Source: UA16 sp042095135 | GTDB lineage: Bacteria > Bacteroidota > Bacteroidia > Flavobacteriales_D > Sanyastnellaceae | Assembly (NCBI GenBank): GCA_042095135.1 | Contig: JBELBV010000021.1 | Location: 1-37,192, forward strand | Direction: 5' to 3' | DNA: 37,192 nucleotides | In this document: positions 24,095 to 31,749 of the stretch, piece after piece | Numbering within the stretch: the stretch's first letter is position 1 | Layout: each line of letters starts with the position of its first letter | Notes under the pieces: model-generated | Seen by the model: the letters and a program-made list of their open reading frames with translations, nothing else | Databases searched by the model: none | What the model was told of the DNA's origin: nothing | Translations under genes and position numbers: made by a program

Positions 24095-25959
24095 CAATCG
24101 AACAAGTCTTCGATGGGCCGCCCGGTCGTGGCGTTGGGCATGGGGCTGTGGATGAGCGCAGCCACGGTCGGGGCGATGTCCCGGATGTAGGTTCGCTCAT
24201 AGGTGATGCCTGCCGGTACGTGCCAGCCGTAAAACAACAACGGCACGTGGGTGTCGTACGCAAATGGCGAGCCGTGGGTCGTGCCGCTGCGGCTGTATTG
24301 AATCCACCCGGGTTTGGGTACGATGATCACATCGCCGGAAGCCGAGGCCGACCAGCCGCTGCGCAGGCGTTCGAGGATTTCGTCGTTAGCGGTGTTGCCG
24401 CGTACAAGGTCTGTGCCGGTCACCGCAGCAAACACTCCTTCGTAATCCAAGGCCAATGCCTGAACGCGTTGCTGCATCGCTTCGAGATCCAGCCCGCGCT
24501 CGCGGATGAGTGGGTGGTTGAGGAAAAATTGGTCGTTGGAGTAGTTGAGCACCCATTCGCCTTCGCCGTACGTGGCAGCTAGGTCCGCCTTGGCATCGTC
24601 GATGAGGTTGCCGGGTTGCCAGTAGTCGACCGGGATGCCTGCGTCTTGTGCGAGTGAAGGAACGGTCGCGGCGCCGTGGTCGGCGGTAAGCCAGCACATC
24701 CATTGTCCGGCACCGACTGTTTGGTCCAACGATCGGAAGAACCGGGCGAGTTGCTGGTCGAGGCGAACGTAGGTGTCCATGGTTTCCCAGGCGTGCACCC
24801 CGAATTGGTGCCCGACGTAATCCGTTGAAGAAAAACTGACAGCCAACAGGTCGGTGTACGTGTCGCGCCCAAGTCCTTCACCGGCAATGGCCGCGATGGC
24901 GAAGTCCACAACGAGGGTGTTGCCAACCGGTGTGCCTTTGAGGATGTCAAAGCCGCCATTGGCCTCGCTGAGTGCTTTGAGGTCGTAGGGGTAGGTCGGG
25001 TTGTTGTCCCCTTTGAAGGGCCGCTCATACGGCGTGTTGTCTTCAGTTTGAATGGATAGCGCCGCCTCCGAGAGGTTCATCGCCCAGGGCTGCTTCATGT
25101 AGCGGCCGGCCCAGTTGGCCTTGTTCCATTTTTCCACCCACCGTGGCACTTCTTCCATGTAGCGCGTGCTGGTGATAAACTTGCCTTCGTCCTGGCCGTA
25201 AAACCAGTACGCTGCGTCCGCAAGGTGTCCCGCTGGCAGAATGGCCCCGCGGTCTTTGATGCTGATTCCAATCACCTTTGATTGCATTCCGGTAGCGAGC
25301 TTGAGCTCATCGCCCAGCGTAGTGGCTTCCATGCGGTGGGGCGACATGTGCCCGGCGGTGTTGGCTGCATCCGAAATACCGACGGTCCGCACAGACGCAT
25401 CCGAAGCGCAATACACGGAGCTTCCTGTGGCGCGGTCGTACCAATCGTTGCCGATGATGCCGTGGGAGCGGGGGGTGGTGCCGGTGAAGATGGACGCGTG
25501 GCCGGGTCCTGTGTACGTTGGGGCGTAGCCGAAGTGGTGGTCACCGCATACAAATCCCTTTTCGACCATGCGCTTGAAGCCGTCATCGCCGAAGGAATCC
25601 CAAAACCGGTAGAGGTAGTCCATGCGCATTTGGTCCACGGTGATGCCAATAACCAATTTGGGCCGCTCGCCGAGGTTGGTTGTTGGTGCTGTTGGCGTGG
25701 GCGTAGGGCGCGGCGCCCGCTGCACCGGTTGCGCTGGCCTTTTGGGCGGTGTCTTCTCTCCCCGTTCAGCCATCTGCTTTTTCATGTCATCCTTTTCTTG
25801 GATGCGGTTCTGCATTTGGGTTTGCTCGTCCACTTTTCCTCCTTTCGGCGGTTCTTGCTCGGGGGGCAATCCAATTTGGCCTACGGCCATTGAAGGCCCG
25901 AACATCAAGCCTACGCACAGGGTGAAAAAAGCAAGGCGAATCAATGCAGTTGGTTTCAT
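24094..25959 (-). CDS. Alkaline phosphatase family protein (PafA-like)
   Basis: The 621-residue protein has a signal peptide (residues 1 to about 27), then an unusual low-complexity linker rich in Gln, Lys, Glu and Pro (about 30-90, with RPTPTPTAPTT), then the alkaline phosphatase superfamily domain starting KLVIGITVDQMRMDYLYRFWD. Metal ligands are the first Asp (ITVDQ), DYVGHQFG and LTADHGAA; the nucleophile is Thr150 in APTYTGPGHAS. This is the Zn2+-dependent phosphomonoesterase type typified by Bacteroidota PafA, acting in the periplasm to free phosphate from organic esters. It is coupled to the M61 gene. Its upstream region shows only one TTAAC, so phosphate regulation is not supported by repeats. 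Confidence 0.92.
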   Translation of the reverse strand: MKPTALIRLAFFTLCVGLMFGPSMAVGQIGLPPEQEPPKGGKVDEQTQMQNRIQEKDDMKKQMAERGEKTPPKRPAQPVQRAPRPTPTPTAPTTNLGERPKLVIGITVDQMRMDYLYRFWDSFGDDGFKRMVEKGFVCGDHHFGYAPTYTGPGHASIFTGTTPRSHGIIGNDWYDRATGSSVYCASDASVRTVGISDAANTAGHMSPHRMEATTLGDELKLATGMQSKVIGISIKDRGAILPAGHLADAAYWFYGQDEGKFITSTRYMEEVPRWVEKWNKANWAGRYMKQPWAMNLSEAALSIQTEDNTPYERPFKGDNNPTYPYDLKALSEANGGFDILKGTPVGNTLVVDFAIAAIAGEGLGRDTYTDLLAVSFSSTDYVGHQFGVHAWETMDTYVRLDQQLARFFRSLDQTVGAGQWMCWLTADHGAATVPSLAQDAGIPVDYWQPGNLIDDAKADLAATYGEGEWVLNYSNDQFFLNHPLIRERGLDLEAMQQRVQALALDYEGVFAAVTGTDLVRGNTANDEILERLRSGWSASASGDVIIVPKPGWIQYSRSGTTHGSPFAYDTHVPLLFYGWHVPAGITYERTYIRDIAPTVAALIHSPMPNATTGRPIEDLFD

Positions 25960-26017
25960 CAGAGAAGCGAATTTGAGGTGCAGCAGTTAAAGGTACACCG
26001 GAGCGTGTCGGTGGCCA

Positions 26018-26398
26018 TCAGTTGGCGGGAGAATTCGTCCAGACCAGGGCTCCGACGGCAAGGCACAACAGAACATTGGCAAGGACGTTCGTTGCCGACC
26101 AGGCCAGCCCATGCGATCCGTGCAATGTGAGGGTGTCAGCAGCGAAGGTGGAAAACGTAGAGAAGGCCCCGCAAAACCCCACGGTCAGGAGGAGGAAGAG
26201 CGGTTGAGACTTCGCCGGCCAACCGGCAGCACCTGTTGATGCCTGGACCATTAAGGTCAGCAGCAAGGCCGTAGCCAACACGTTGGAGGCCAGCGTACCC
26301 CACGGAGAGAGCCATCCGAGCTTGCTGATCCCCAGCCCGAGGCTGTAACGAGCGAGGCTGCCGAGCCCGCCACCGATGAAAACAGCGAGGAAATTCAT
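26018..26398 (-). CDS. crcB: Fluoride ion channel FluC/CrcB
   Basis: From ATG 26398 the product has 126 residues, normal for FluC. It has four membrane segments and the family motifs GGGLGSLARYSLG at the N-terminus and GFCGAFSTFSTFA in the third segment, where Phe residues line the fluoride path. It exports toxic fluoride passively as a dual-topology dimer in the inner membrane. The start overlaps the stop of the PAP2 gene by four bases (ATGA). A longer frame runs upstream into that gene but is not credible. No fluoride riboswitch was found; there is no room for one in front of this gene within the operon. Confidence 0.94.
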   Translation of the reverse strand: MNFLAVFIGGGLGSLARYSLGLGISKLGWLSPWGTLASNVLATALLLTLMVQASTGAAGWPAKSQPLFLLLTVGFCGAFSTFSTFAADTLTLHGSHGLAWSATNVLANVLLCLAVGALVWTNSPAN

Positions 26399-26988
26399 TC
26401 GAGGTTGATGGGGGTTCCGACAAGTTTGTTTTGCACGCGCCACATAACGTACCCAATAAAGGCACCGAGGAGCATGCCCCCGCCTATGTCCAGTGGGAAA
26501 TGCACCCCGAGGTACATCCGGCTGTATCCAATAACAGCCGCCCAACCGAGCAGCACCCACAGCCACGCCCCGCCGCCCAGCAGGAGCCCGAAGTACAGGG
26601 CAATTCCAGTGTAGTTGGCGGCATGCGAGCTCACGAAACCAAAGCGTCCACCGCGGTATGGTTGAGATTGGCCAGGTGGGGTCACCAAGTGCACGTCATC
26701 GCGCAATTCAATGGAGTGCGACGGCCGGAACCGCTGCACGCCGGGTTTGATGATCCGTGCGGAGATGACGTCCGTGCCGGTGATGCACAGGGCGAGAAAA
26801 AACACCCGCACGAGGGTACGGTCCCACGTTCGGTCTGATTTTTTCCAGAGCTCCCACAGGAGCAGCAGGTAGAGTGGAGTCCACCACCACAGGCCCGACA
26901 CTGCCCACATGATCTGGTCTCCACCCGCCCATGGGGTGTTGAACAGCCTGAACAGCGCGAAATCCAGGTTGATGAGCGTTTCTGCCAT
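26395..26988 (-). CDS. PAP2-family membrane phosphatase
   Basis: The 197-residue protein has about five to six membrane segments and the three phosphatase motifs in order: KPGVQRFRP (KxxxxxxRP), FVSSHAAN (PSGH variant) and SRMYLGVHFPLDI (SRxxxxxHxxxD). The His of each of the last two motifs and the Arg residues are kept, so it should be active. Members remove phosphate from phosphatidic acid, phosphatidylglycerol phosphate or undecaprenyl diphosphate; similar Bacteroidota proteins are annotated either way. It lies 14 nt after fadD and overlaps fluC by four bases, so fadD-PAP2-fluC is likely one transcript, pointing weakly to lipid metabolism. Confidence 0.92.
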   Translation of the reverse strand: MAETLINLDFALFRLFNTPWAGGDQIMWAVSGLWWWTPLYLLLLWELWKKSDRTWDRTLVRVFFLALCITGTDVISARIIKPGVQRFRPSHSIELRDDVHLVTPPGQSQPYRGGRFGFVSSHAANYTGIALYFGLLLGGGAWLWVLLGWAAVIGYSRMYLGVHFPLDIGGGMLLGAFIGYVMWRVQNKLVGTPINLE

Positions 26989-27002
26989 TAGAGGGTTTCG
27001 CT

Positions 27003-28775
27003 TTACGCGTAAAGCTGATCGATTTCGCCTTGGTAATGCTCTTTGATGGGCTTGCGCTTCAATTTGAGCGTCGGCGTGAGCTCACCGTTCTCAATGGCGA
27101 ACATGGTCGGCAAAATACGGATGGCTTTGACCTTTTCCCATTGTGCGAACGGCTCTACCAAACGATCGACGTCCTCTTGGATACGCGCGGCGATCCGTGC
27201 ATCGTCTCGGATGCTCTCCATTCCCGGGAATGGGTGGTTCTTGCGCTTGCACCATTCTTCCACAGCGTCGGCATTGGGAACGACCAATGCACCGGGGAAC
27301 TTTTGGCCTTCGCCAACCACCATCACCTGTTCGATGAACAAGGAAGCTTTGAGGGCATTTTCAAGGAGTTGAGGAGCGACGTATTTACCGCCAGACGTCT
27401 TGAACATCTCCTTCTTGCGGTCGGTGATTTTCAAGAATCCGTCGTCCATGCGGCCGATGTCGCCCGTGTGGAACCAATCGTCGGTCATGACTTCAGCGGT
27501 TTTCGCTTCGTCTTTGAAGTACCCCATCATCACGTTGAATCCGCGAACGAGGATTTCGTCGTCCGAACCGAATTTGACTTCGACACCGTCGATGAGCTTA
27601 CCGACGTAGCCAATGCGCATGAGGCCTGGCTCGACGTCGGAATTCACCGTCACAACGGGGCTAGTCTCGGTCAGTCCATAGCCTTCGTAAATCGGAATGC
27701 CCGCCGCACAGAAGAAGCGCGCGAGGCGCGGGGCCAATGCAGCTGAACCGCATGCCACGGCCCGGATGTTGTCGAGACCGAGGGCAGTCTTGACTTTGCT
27801 GAAGACCAACTTGCGGGCGATGCCCAATTTCCATTCGTAGAAACCGCCGTTTTGGCCGTCGGGCTCCCATTGCAGCGCGAGGTCCACGGCCCAATTGAAG
27901 ATGGCCGCCTTGGCACCACCGGCTGCCCGTCCTTTCTGGACGATGCCGTCGTAGAATTTTTCCAACAAACGCGGAACGGCCGTGAAGACCGTGGGTTGAC
28001 TGTAGGCCAAATCCTCTTTGATCGTTTCGAGGCTTTCGGCGAAGTGGATGTTGGCTCCGATGTACATGTACAAATAGTGCAGCATGCGCTCGAAAATGTG
28101 GCACACCGGCAAGAAGCTCAACACCCGGTAATCCGAATCCATGAGCACCGGCGGTATCCGCGGAATGCTCTTCATGACCGTCTGGGTGATGTTGTTGTGG
28201 CTGAGCATGACCCCCTTGGGTGTACCCGTCGTGCCGGAGGTGTAGATAATGGTCGCCAAGTCTTCAGGCTTGACCGCTGCCATGCGGGCATCGAGTTCGG
28301 CCTGTTGTTCGTCGCTGCCGGCCTCGGCGATGGCAGACCAGTGGTTGCCGTTGCCGTGCTCGAACATGAACACGTGTTCGAGGCTCGGGATCTTGTCCTT
28401 GATGGACATCACCTTATCGTACAGTTCCTGATTGCTGACGGCGCAGTACCGGCTCTCGCTGTGGTTGAGGATGTACTCGTAATCCGCCTCCGTCATCGTG
28501 GGGTACAGCGGGCAGTTGATGGCGCCCACCGACATGATGGCGTGGTCCATGATGTTCCACTCGCAGCGGTTGTTGTGCGACACCAAGGCCACTTTGTCGC
28601 CTGTGTTGAGGCCCATGGCAATCAATCCGCGCGCGGTGCGATCGACGGCTTCGACGAATTGTTCGGTTGAGTACGAGACGCGGTTGCCGTTGTTCGGCAT
28701 CGACATCATAAGCTCCAAAGGGCGGTTGGCCAATTGGTAGCGGGGAAAATCAAATAAGCGAGTTGGTTGGCTCAT
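27003..28775 (-). CDS. fadD: Long-chain acyl-CoA synthetase (AMP-forming)
   Basis: The 590-residue protein is an ANL-superfamily ligase: the ATP-binding P-loop-like YTSGTTGTPKGVMLSHNN at residues 178-195, the A5 motif YEGYGLTETSPVV, the A7 DDWFHTGDIG and A8 ITDRKKEMFKTSGGKYVAP, and the catalytic Lys region near the C-terminus (GELTPTLKLKRKPI). It activates fatty acids to acyl-CoA through an acyl-AMP. Size and motifs match the bacterial long-chain (FAA1-type) group rather than short-chain ligases. It heads the fadD-PAP2-fluC group. A perfect inverted repeat sits 23 nt upstream of the ATG and may be an operator or leader hairpin. Confidence 0.94.
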   Translation of the reverse strand: MSQPTRLFDFPRYQLANRPLELMMSMPNNGNRVSYSTEQFVEAVDRTARGLIAMGLNTGDKVALVSHNNRCEWNIMDHAIMSVGAINCPLYPTMTEADYEYILNHSESRYCAVSNQELYDKVMSIKDKIPSLEHVFMFEHGNGNHWSAIAEAGSDEQQAELDARMAAVKPEDLATIIYTSGTTGTPKGVMLSHNNITQTVMKSIPRIPPVLMDSDYRVLSFLPVCHIFERMLHYLYMYIGANIHFAESLETIKEDLAYSQPTVFTAVPRLLEKFYDGIVQKGRAAGGAKAAIFNWAVDLALQWEPDGQNGGFYEWKLGIARKLVFSKVKTALGLDNIRAVACGSAALAPRLARFFCAAGIPIYEGYGLTETSPVVTVNSDVEPGLMRIGYVGKLIDGVEVKFGSDDEILVRGFNVMMGYFKDEAKTAEVMTDDWFHTGDIGRMDDGFLKITDRKKEMFKTSGGKYVAPQLLENALKASLFIEQVMVVGEGQKFPGALVVPNADAVEEWCKRKNHPFPGMESIRDDARIAARIQEDVDRLVEPFAQWEKVKAIRILPTMFAIENGELTPTLKLKRKPIKEHYQGEIDQLYA

Positions 28776-28797
28776 GGTCGTGAATTTGCGTGCTGAA

Positions 28798-28817
28798 CGC
28801 CGGAAAAGTGTCCGGCG
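28798..28817. promoter_or_regulatory. Perfect inverted repeat in the fadD leader
   Basis: CGCCGGA (28798-28804) and TCCGGCG (28811-28817) form a 7-bp stem with a 6-nt loop, between the channel stop codon (28864) and the fadD ATG (28775). No U run follows on the minus strand, so a repressor operator or leader hairpin is as likely as a terminator. Confidence 0.4.
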
Positions 28818-28863
28818 GACAGGTTTGGCAATTTAACAAACAAGCCAATGAATGCAAGGAAAT

Positions 28864-29670
28864 TTACAACGCGTTTCCGCAGTGCTTACAATAGCCGGCG
28901 TCCGGGTCATGACCATCCCGGCCACACGCTGGACACGCCTGGGTTGAAACGCTTCCTGAGGTTGCGCCTTTGCGAATCATTTCAACGCCGATCATGCCGG
29001 TAGGGACGGCAATGATGGCGTAGCCGATGATCATCATGCATGACGCAATGACTTGGCCGGCAATGGTTTGAGGGGCGATGTCGCCGTAGCCAACGGTCGT
29101 AACAGTCACAATCGCCCAGTAAATGCTTTTTGGAATGCTTGAAAATCCGGATTGCCCGTGTTCTACCAGGTACATCAACGTCCCGAGAATGGTCACCAGG
29201 GCCAACACCACGCTTAAGAAGACGATGATGCGCCGGCGGCTCACCCGCAGTGCCGTCTGCAGGCCGCGGGCTTCCTCAATGAACCCGACCAGTTTTAACA
29301 CGCGAAACGCCCTCAGCAGGCGCAGAATACGAATGACCCGCAAGCTACCCGATCCGGGAATGAGCAGCCCCACGAAGGTGGGGAGGATGGCAAGCAGATC
29401 GACCAGGCCAAAAAAGCTCGTGGCGTAGCGCAGCGGTCGCTTGACCACGAGCAGCCGGGTGATGTATTCGATGGAGAAGAGCCCCGTGAATACCCATTCG
29501 AGCGCGACAAACGTGCCGCGGTAGCGGTCGTGCCAGTCCGGCACTGTCTCGGCCATCACGGTGACCACGCTCGCCACGATGAGCCACAGCAGCAGCACGT
29601 CGAACCTCTTGCCGGCTGGCGTATCCGCTTCGAAAATGATTTCGTGCAGGCGTTCGCGTGAACCTTTCAT
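28864..29670 (-). CDS. Voltage-gated-type K+ channel with C-terminal zinc ribbon
   Basis: The 268-residue protein has six membrane segments. S4 is clear: SLRVIRILRLLRAFRVLKLVGF has Arg/Lys at about every third position. The pore helix and selectivity filter TVGYGD are at residues 192-197, the K+-channel signature, followed by S6. The tail contains CPACGRDGHDPDAGYCKHCGNAL, a four-Cys zinc-ribbon pattern that I recall from other bacterial channels of this type. As a tetramer in the inner membrane it would pass K+ in response to voltage. It starts 18 nt after the 3-hydroxyacyl-CoA dehydrogenase gene, probably on the same transcript, without evident functional link. Confidence 0.93.
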   Translation of the reverse strand: MKGSRERLHEIIFEADTPAGKRFDVLLLWLIVASVVTVMAETVPDWHDRYRGTFVALEWVFTGLFSIEYITRLLVVKRPLRYATSFFGLVDLLAILPTFVGLLIPGSGSLRVIRILRLLRAFRVLKLVGFIEEARGLQTALRVSRRRIIVFLSVVLALVTILGTLMYLVEHGQSGFSSIPKSIYWAIVTVTTVGYGDIAPQTIAGQVIASCMMIIGYAIIAVPTGMIGVEMIRKGATSGSVSTQACPACGRDGHDPDAGYCKHCGNAL

Positions 29671-29688
29671 GCCCCGAATATCGGAGAA

Positions 29689-30576
29689 TTAGCGGAAGTT
29701 GGGCGCCACCACCAAGTCTTTGCTGCCCGGTGTATGCACGTAGAACCCCTGACCGCTCTTGACGCCGAGGTGACCAGCCGTGACCATATTGACCAGGAGC
29801 GGGCACGGAGCGTATTTGGGGTTGCCCAATCCCTCATGCAGTACGCGCAAGATGCTCAGGCAGACATCCAATCCGATGAAGTCGGCCAGTTGCAGTGGCC
29901 CCATGGGGTGTGCCATTCCCAGTTTCATGACCGTATCGATGGCCTCCACATCCGCCACGCCTTCGTGCAAGGTGATGATGGCCTCGTTGATCATGGGCAT
30001 CAAAATGCGGTTGGCCACGAACCCCGGGTAGTCATTGACTTCCACCGGCGCCTTTCCAAGGGCCTTGGAGAGTTCCATGACCGCAGTGCACGTGGCATCG
30101 CTGGTGGCGTATCCACGGATGACTTCCACCAATTTCATAACCGGTACCGGGTTCATGAAGTGCATGCCGATGACCTGCTCCGGGCGGTTGGTTACTGCTG
30201 CGATTTGGGTGATGGAAATGGAGGAGGTATTTGTGGCGAGGATGCAATCGGCGGGTGCCGCGGCGTCCATGGCTTTGAAGATGCTCAGTTTGAGGTCGGT
30301 GCGCTCGGTGGCGGCTTCCACGATGAGGTTGGCGTTGGCCACGCCCTCATCCATGGCAGTGCTGGTGCGGATGCGGCCTAGTGTGGCCTTTTTATCCGCT
30401 TCTGAGATCTTTTCTTTCTTGATGAGCCGGTCGAGGTTGCGGCCGATGGTGCTCAGCGCCCGTTCGAGGGCGGCGTCTTGTACATCGACCAGGGTAACAT
30501 TGAATCCCGATTGCGCAAACACATGGGCGATTCCGTTTCCCATGGTCCCTGCGCCGATGACTGCGATTTCCTTCAT
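29689..30576 (-). CDS. 3-hydroxyacyl-CoA (3-hydroxybutyryl-CoA) dehydrogenase
   Basis: The 295-residue protein has the Rossmann motif IGAGTMGNGIAHVFAQSGFNVTLVD at the N-terminus with Asp for NAD+, and the catalytic region MHFMNPVPVMKLVEVIRG with His and the later Asn (VNDYPGFVANRI), plus the C-terminal dimer domain ending LGVKSGQGFYVH. It oxidises (S)-3-hydroxyacyl-CoA to 3-oxoacyl-CoA; stand-alone chains of this length are usually Hbd/FadB2 for short chains. The family also includes PaaH-type enzymes of phenylacetate breakdown, but no paa genes are here. It starts 4 nt after the DUF5606 gene, in a likely operon. Confidence 0.96.
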   Translation of the reverse strand: MKEIAVIGAGTMGNGIAHVFAQSGFNVTLVDVQDAALERALSTIGRNLDRLIKKEKISEADKKATLGRIRTSTAMDEGVANANLIVEAATERTDLKLSIFKAMDAAAPADCILATNTSSISITQIAAVTNRPEQVIGMHFMNPVPVMKLVEVIRGYATSDATCTAVMELSKALGKAPVEVNDYPGFVANRILMPMINEAIITLHEGVADVEAIDTVMKLGMAHPMGPLQLADFIGLDVCLSILRVLHEGLGNPKYAPCPLLVNMVTAGHLGVKSGQGFYVHTPGSKDLVVAPNFR

Positions 30577-30580
30577 GCGG

Positions 30581-31150
30581 TTATTTCTTGACAGGCGCTT
30601 TTTTGGCTGCCGCCTTTTTAGCGGCTGGCTTTTTAGCGGCTGCTTTCTTGGCGGCGGGCTTCTTGGCTGCTGCTTTCTTGGCTGCGGGCTTTTTGGCTGC
30701 GGGCTTCTCGGTCGTTTCTTTCTTATCCTCTGCCTTCGCTGCCTCTTCCGCTTCGGCTGCCTCTTGCTCCAACGGGAAGGCGTTGTTCTCTTTCAGAACG
30801 CTGAACCACTGGACCAGTTTCTTCAAGTCCGAATTGTACACGCGCTCGTGATCGAGTTCAGGAATGACTTCATCCACCAAATCGCGGGTGGCTTGCGCGT
30901 CGCCTTTGACATTGGGCGCATCGTTGGACCCCACGTGCTCGTTCATGCGGTTGAGAACGTCCATCAACAATATGTCCTCACCGGTTGTGTACATGGTGAT
31001 GTCGGCTAAGCTGCTGATGCGGCTGGTGCCGGGAATGCTCAATCGCTTGCGGTCCAACATGGACTCCACAACGAGGTTGGAACGGTTGGTCACCAGGATG
31101 CGGTACAAGCCGGGTTTGCCGGCGATGGCAATGATTTCTTGAATGATCAT
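30581..31150 (-). CDS. DUF5606-domain protein with histone H1-like Lys/Ala/Pro tail
   Basis: The start at ATG 31150 (MIIQEIIAIAGKPGLYRIL) gives 189 residues and sits 4 nt after a -7-like box; the longer frame to 31168 adds MEYFRA. Residues 1-130 are DUF5606, a Bacteroidota domain of unknown function (SNLVVESMLDRKRLSIPGTSRISSLADITMYT). After an acidic Glu/Ala stretch the last 40 residues are eight pentads of the form PAAKK or AAAKK, as in bacterial histone H1-like proteins and known to bind DNA or RNA without sequence preference. A nucleoid or RNA-binding role for this chain is thus inferred. It is followed 4 nt later by the dehydrogenase. Confidence 0.88.
   Translation of the reverse strand: MIIQEIIAIAGKPGLYRILVTNRSNLVVESMLDRKRLSIPGTSRISSLADITMYTTGEDILLMDVLNRMNEHVGSNDAPNVKGDAQATRDLVDEVIPELDHERVYNSDLKKLVQWFSVLKENNAFPLEQEAAEAEEAAKAEDKKETTEKPAAKKPAAKKAAAKKPAAKKAAAKKPAAKKAAAKKAPVKK
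30584..30703 (-). repeat. 15-bp tandem repeat coding eight xAAKK pentads
   Basis: Eight in-frame 15-bp units encode PAAKK, PAAKK, AAAKK, PAAKK, AAAKK, PAAKK, AAAKK, APVKK. The alternation of P and A gives a higher 30-bp period. Codon use differs between units, so the array is old or under selection at protein level and not a fresh duplication. Confidence 0.85.
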
Positions 31151-31154
31151 GGCG

Positions 31155-31162
31155 CGAAAATA
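31155..31162 (-). promoter_or_regulatory. Near-leaderless -7-like box of the DUF5606 gene
   Basis: TATTTTCG on the minus strand, one mismatch from TAnnTTTG, ends 4 nt before the ATG at 31150. Confidence 0.45.
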
Positions 31163-31205
31163 CTCCAATGGGGTTATCTCCGCGCATTTTCTGCACGCGC
31201 GGCGT

Positions 31206-31709
31206 TTAGACCTTCATCTCAGCATAGCTCGGGATGGCGTCCAACGGGTTGAATTGGGTGCCGTCGAATCGATAGCCTTGGTGGTGCAAGCCGTTGGAAA
31301 TCACCACTAGCGGCGTTCGCACTTCCAAGTGATAACGCAGCACTTGGTCCAGAACAGGTTTGCTCAAAGCCACATCCGGACGTTTCAATTCCACCATGAG
31401 GAGGGCATGACCGTCCGGGGCATGGCACACCACGTCGGCAAACTGGGCTTGGCCATTCAATTGCAACGGCATCTCGACCGAGGTTAGGCTCAATGGATAC
31501 CCCAGGGAGGATGATAGGTAATAAAGCCAATGCTGTCGGACCCATTCTTCCGGTTCGAGCACCACAGTTTTCTTTCGGGCGAGGCAGGGGGTGACTACGC
31601 TTTTGCCATCGCTGCCAAGTTGCCATTTCAGCTCGAACGGGGGCAGGTTGAGCGGTACGTAAGTGCACGGTCCCAGTTGGATGCGTGCTGTCGGTAACTC
31701 CTGTGCCAT
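31206..31709 (-). CDS. Stand-alone HsdR N-terminal-type PD-(D/E)xK nuclease domain protein
   Basis: From ATG 31709 the product has 167 residues; a frame running on to 32036 would cross holA and is not credible. It is one HsdR_N-type domain, the nuclease part of type I restriction R subunits without helicase parts. Catalytic residues appear intact: D92 (QFADVV), E107 and K109 (LMVELKRP), and the HsdR-type Q122/Y126 (DQVLRYH). The N-terminal EEWVRQHWLYYLSSSLGYP also fits. Similar short proteins beside holA are, from memory, common in Bacteroidota; their role is unknown and they lack HsdM and HsdS. It shares a 40-bp divergent promoter region with holA, and its minus-strand -7 box TATTTTTG ends 5 nt before its ATG. 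Confidence 0.87.
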   Translation of the reverse strand: MAQELPTARIQLGPCTYVPLNLPPFELKWQLGSDGKSVVTPCLARKKTVVLEPEEWVRQHWLYYLSSSLGYPLSLTSVEMPLQLNGQAQFADVVCHAPDGHALLMVELKRPDVALSKPVLDQVLRYHLEVRTPLVVISNGLHHQGYRFDGTQFNPLDAIPSYAEMKV

Positions 31710-31714
31710 GGGCT

Positions 31715-31722
31715 CAAAAATA
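31715..31722 (-). promoter_or_regulatory. Near-leaderless -7 box of the HsdR_N gene
   Basis: TATTTTTG on the minus strand is a perfect TAnnTTTG match, 5 nt before the ATG at 31709, and only 14 bp from the oppositely directed holA box. Confidence 0.6.
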
Positions 31723-31736
31723 CCGCATCCGCATTC

Positions 31737-31744
31737 TATCTTCG
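31737..31744 (+). promoter_or_regulatory. Near-leaderless -7-like box of holA
   Basis: TATCTTCG, one mismatch from TAnnTTTG, ends 5 nt before the ATG at 31750. Confidence 0.45.
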
Positions 31745-31749
31745 TAGGC

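Noticed and set aside
25960..26017. Pho-box-like sequence before the PafA-like phosphatase
   Set aside because: Only one TTAAC core is present, with no 11-bp repeat; this is not enough.
26399..26450. Fluoride riboswitch before fluC
   Set aside because: fluC overlaps the PAP2 coding region, leaving no leader, and no riboswitch fold was recognised.
27852..28670. A 272-codon plus-strand open frame opposite fadD
   Set aside because: It is antisense to all the conserved fadD motifs and is itself featureless.
30584..30703. CRISPR-like or non-coding tandem array
   Set aside because: The 15-bp period is in frame and encodes xAAKK pentads in a conserved-domain protein; there are no spacers.
30035..31009. 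A 324-codon plus-strand frame with runs of Phe, Leu and Gly
   Set aside because: The hydrophobic runs are the complement of the Lys/Ala tail of the DUF5606 gene and of the dehydrogenase; it is not a membrane protein.
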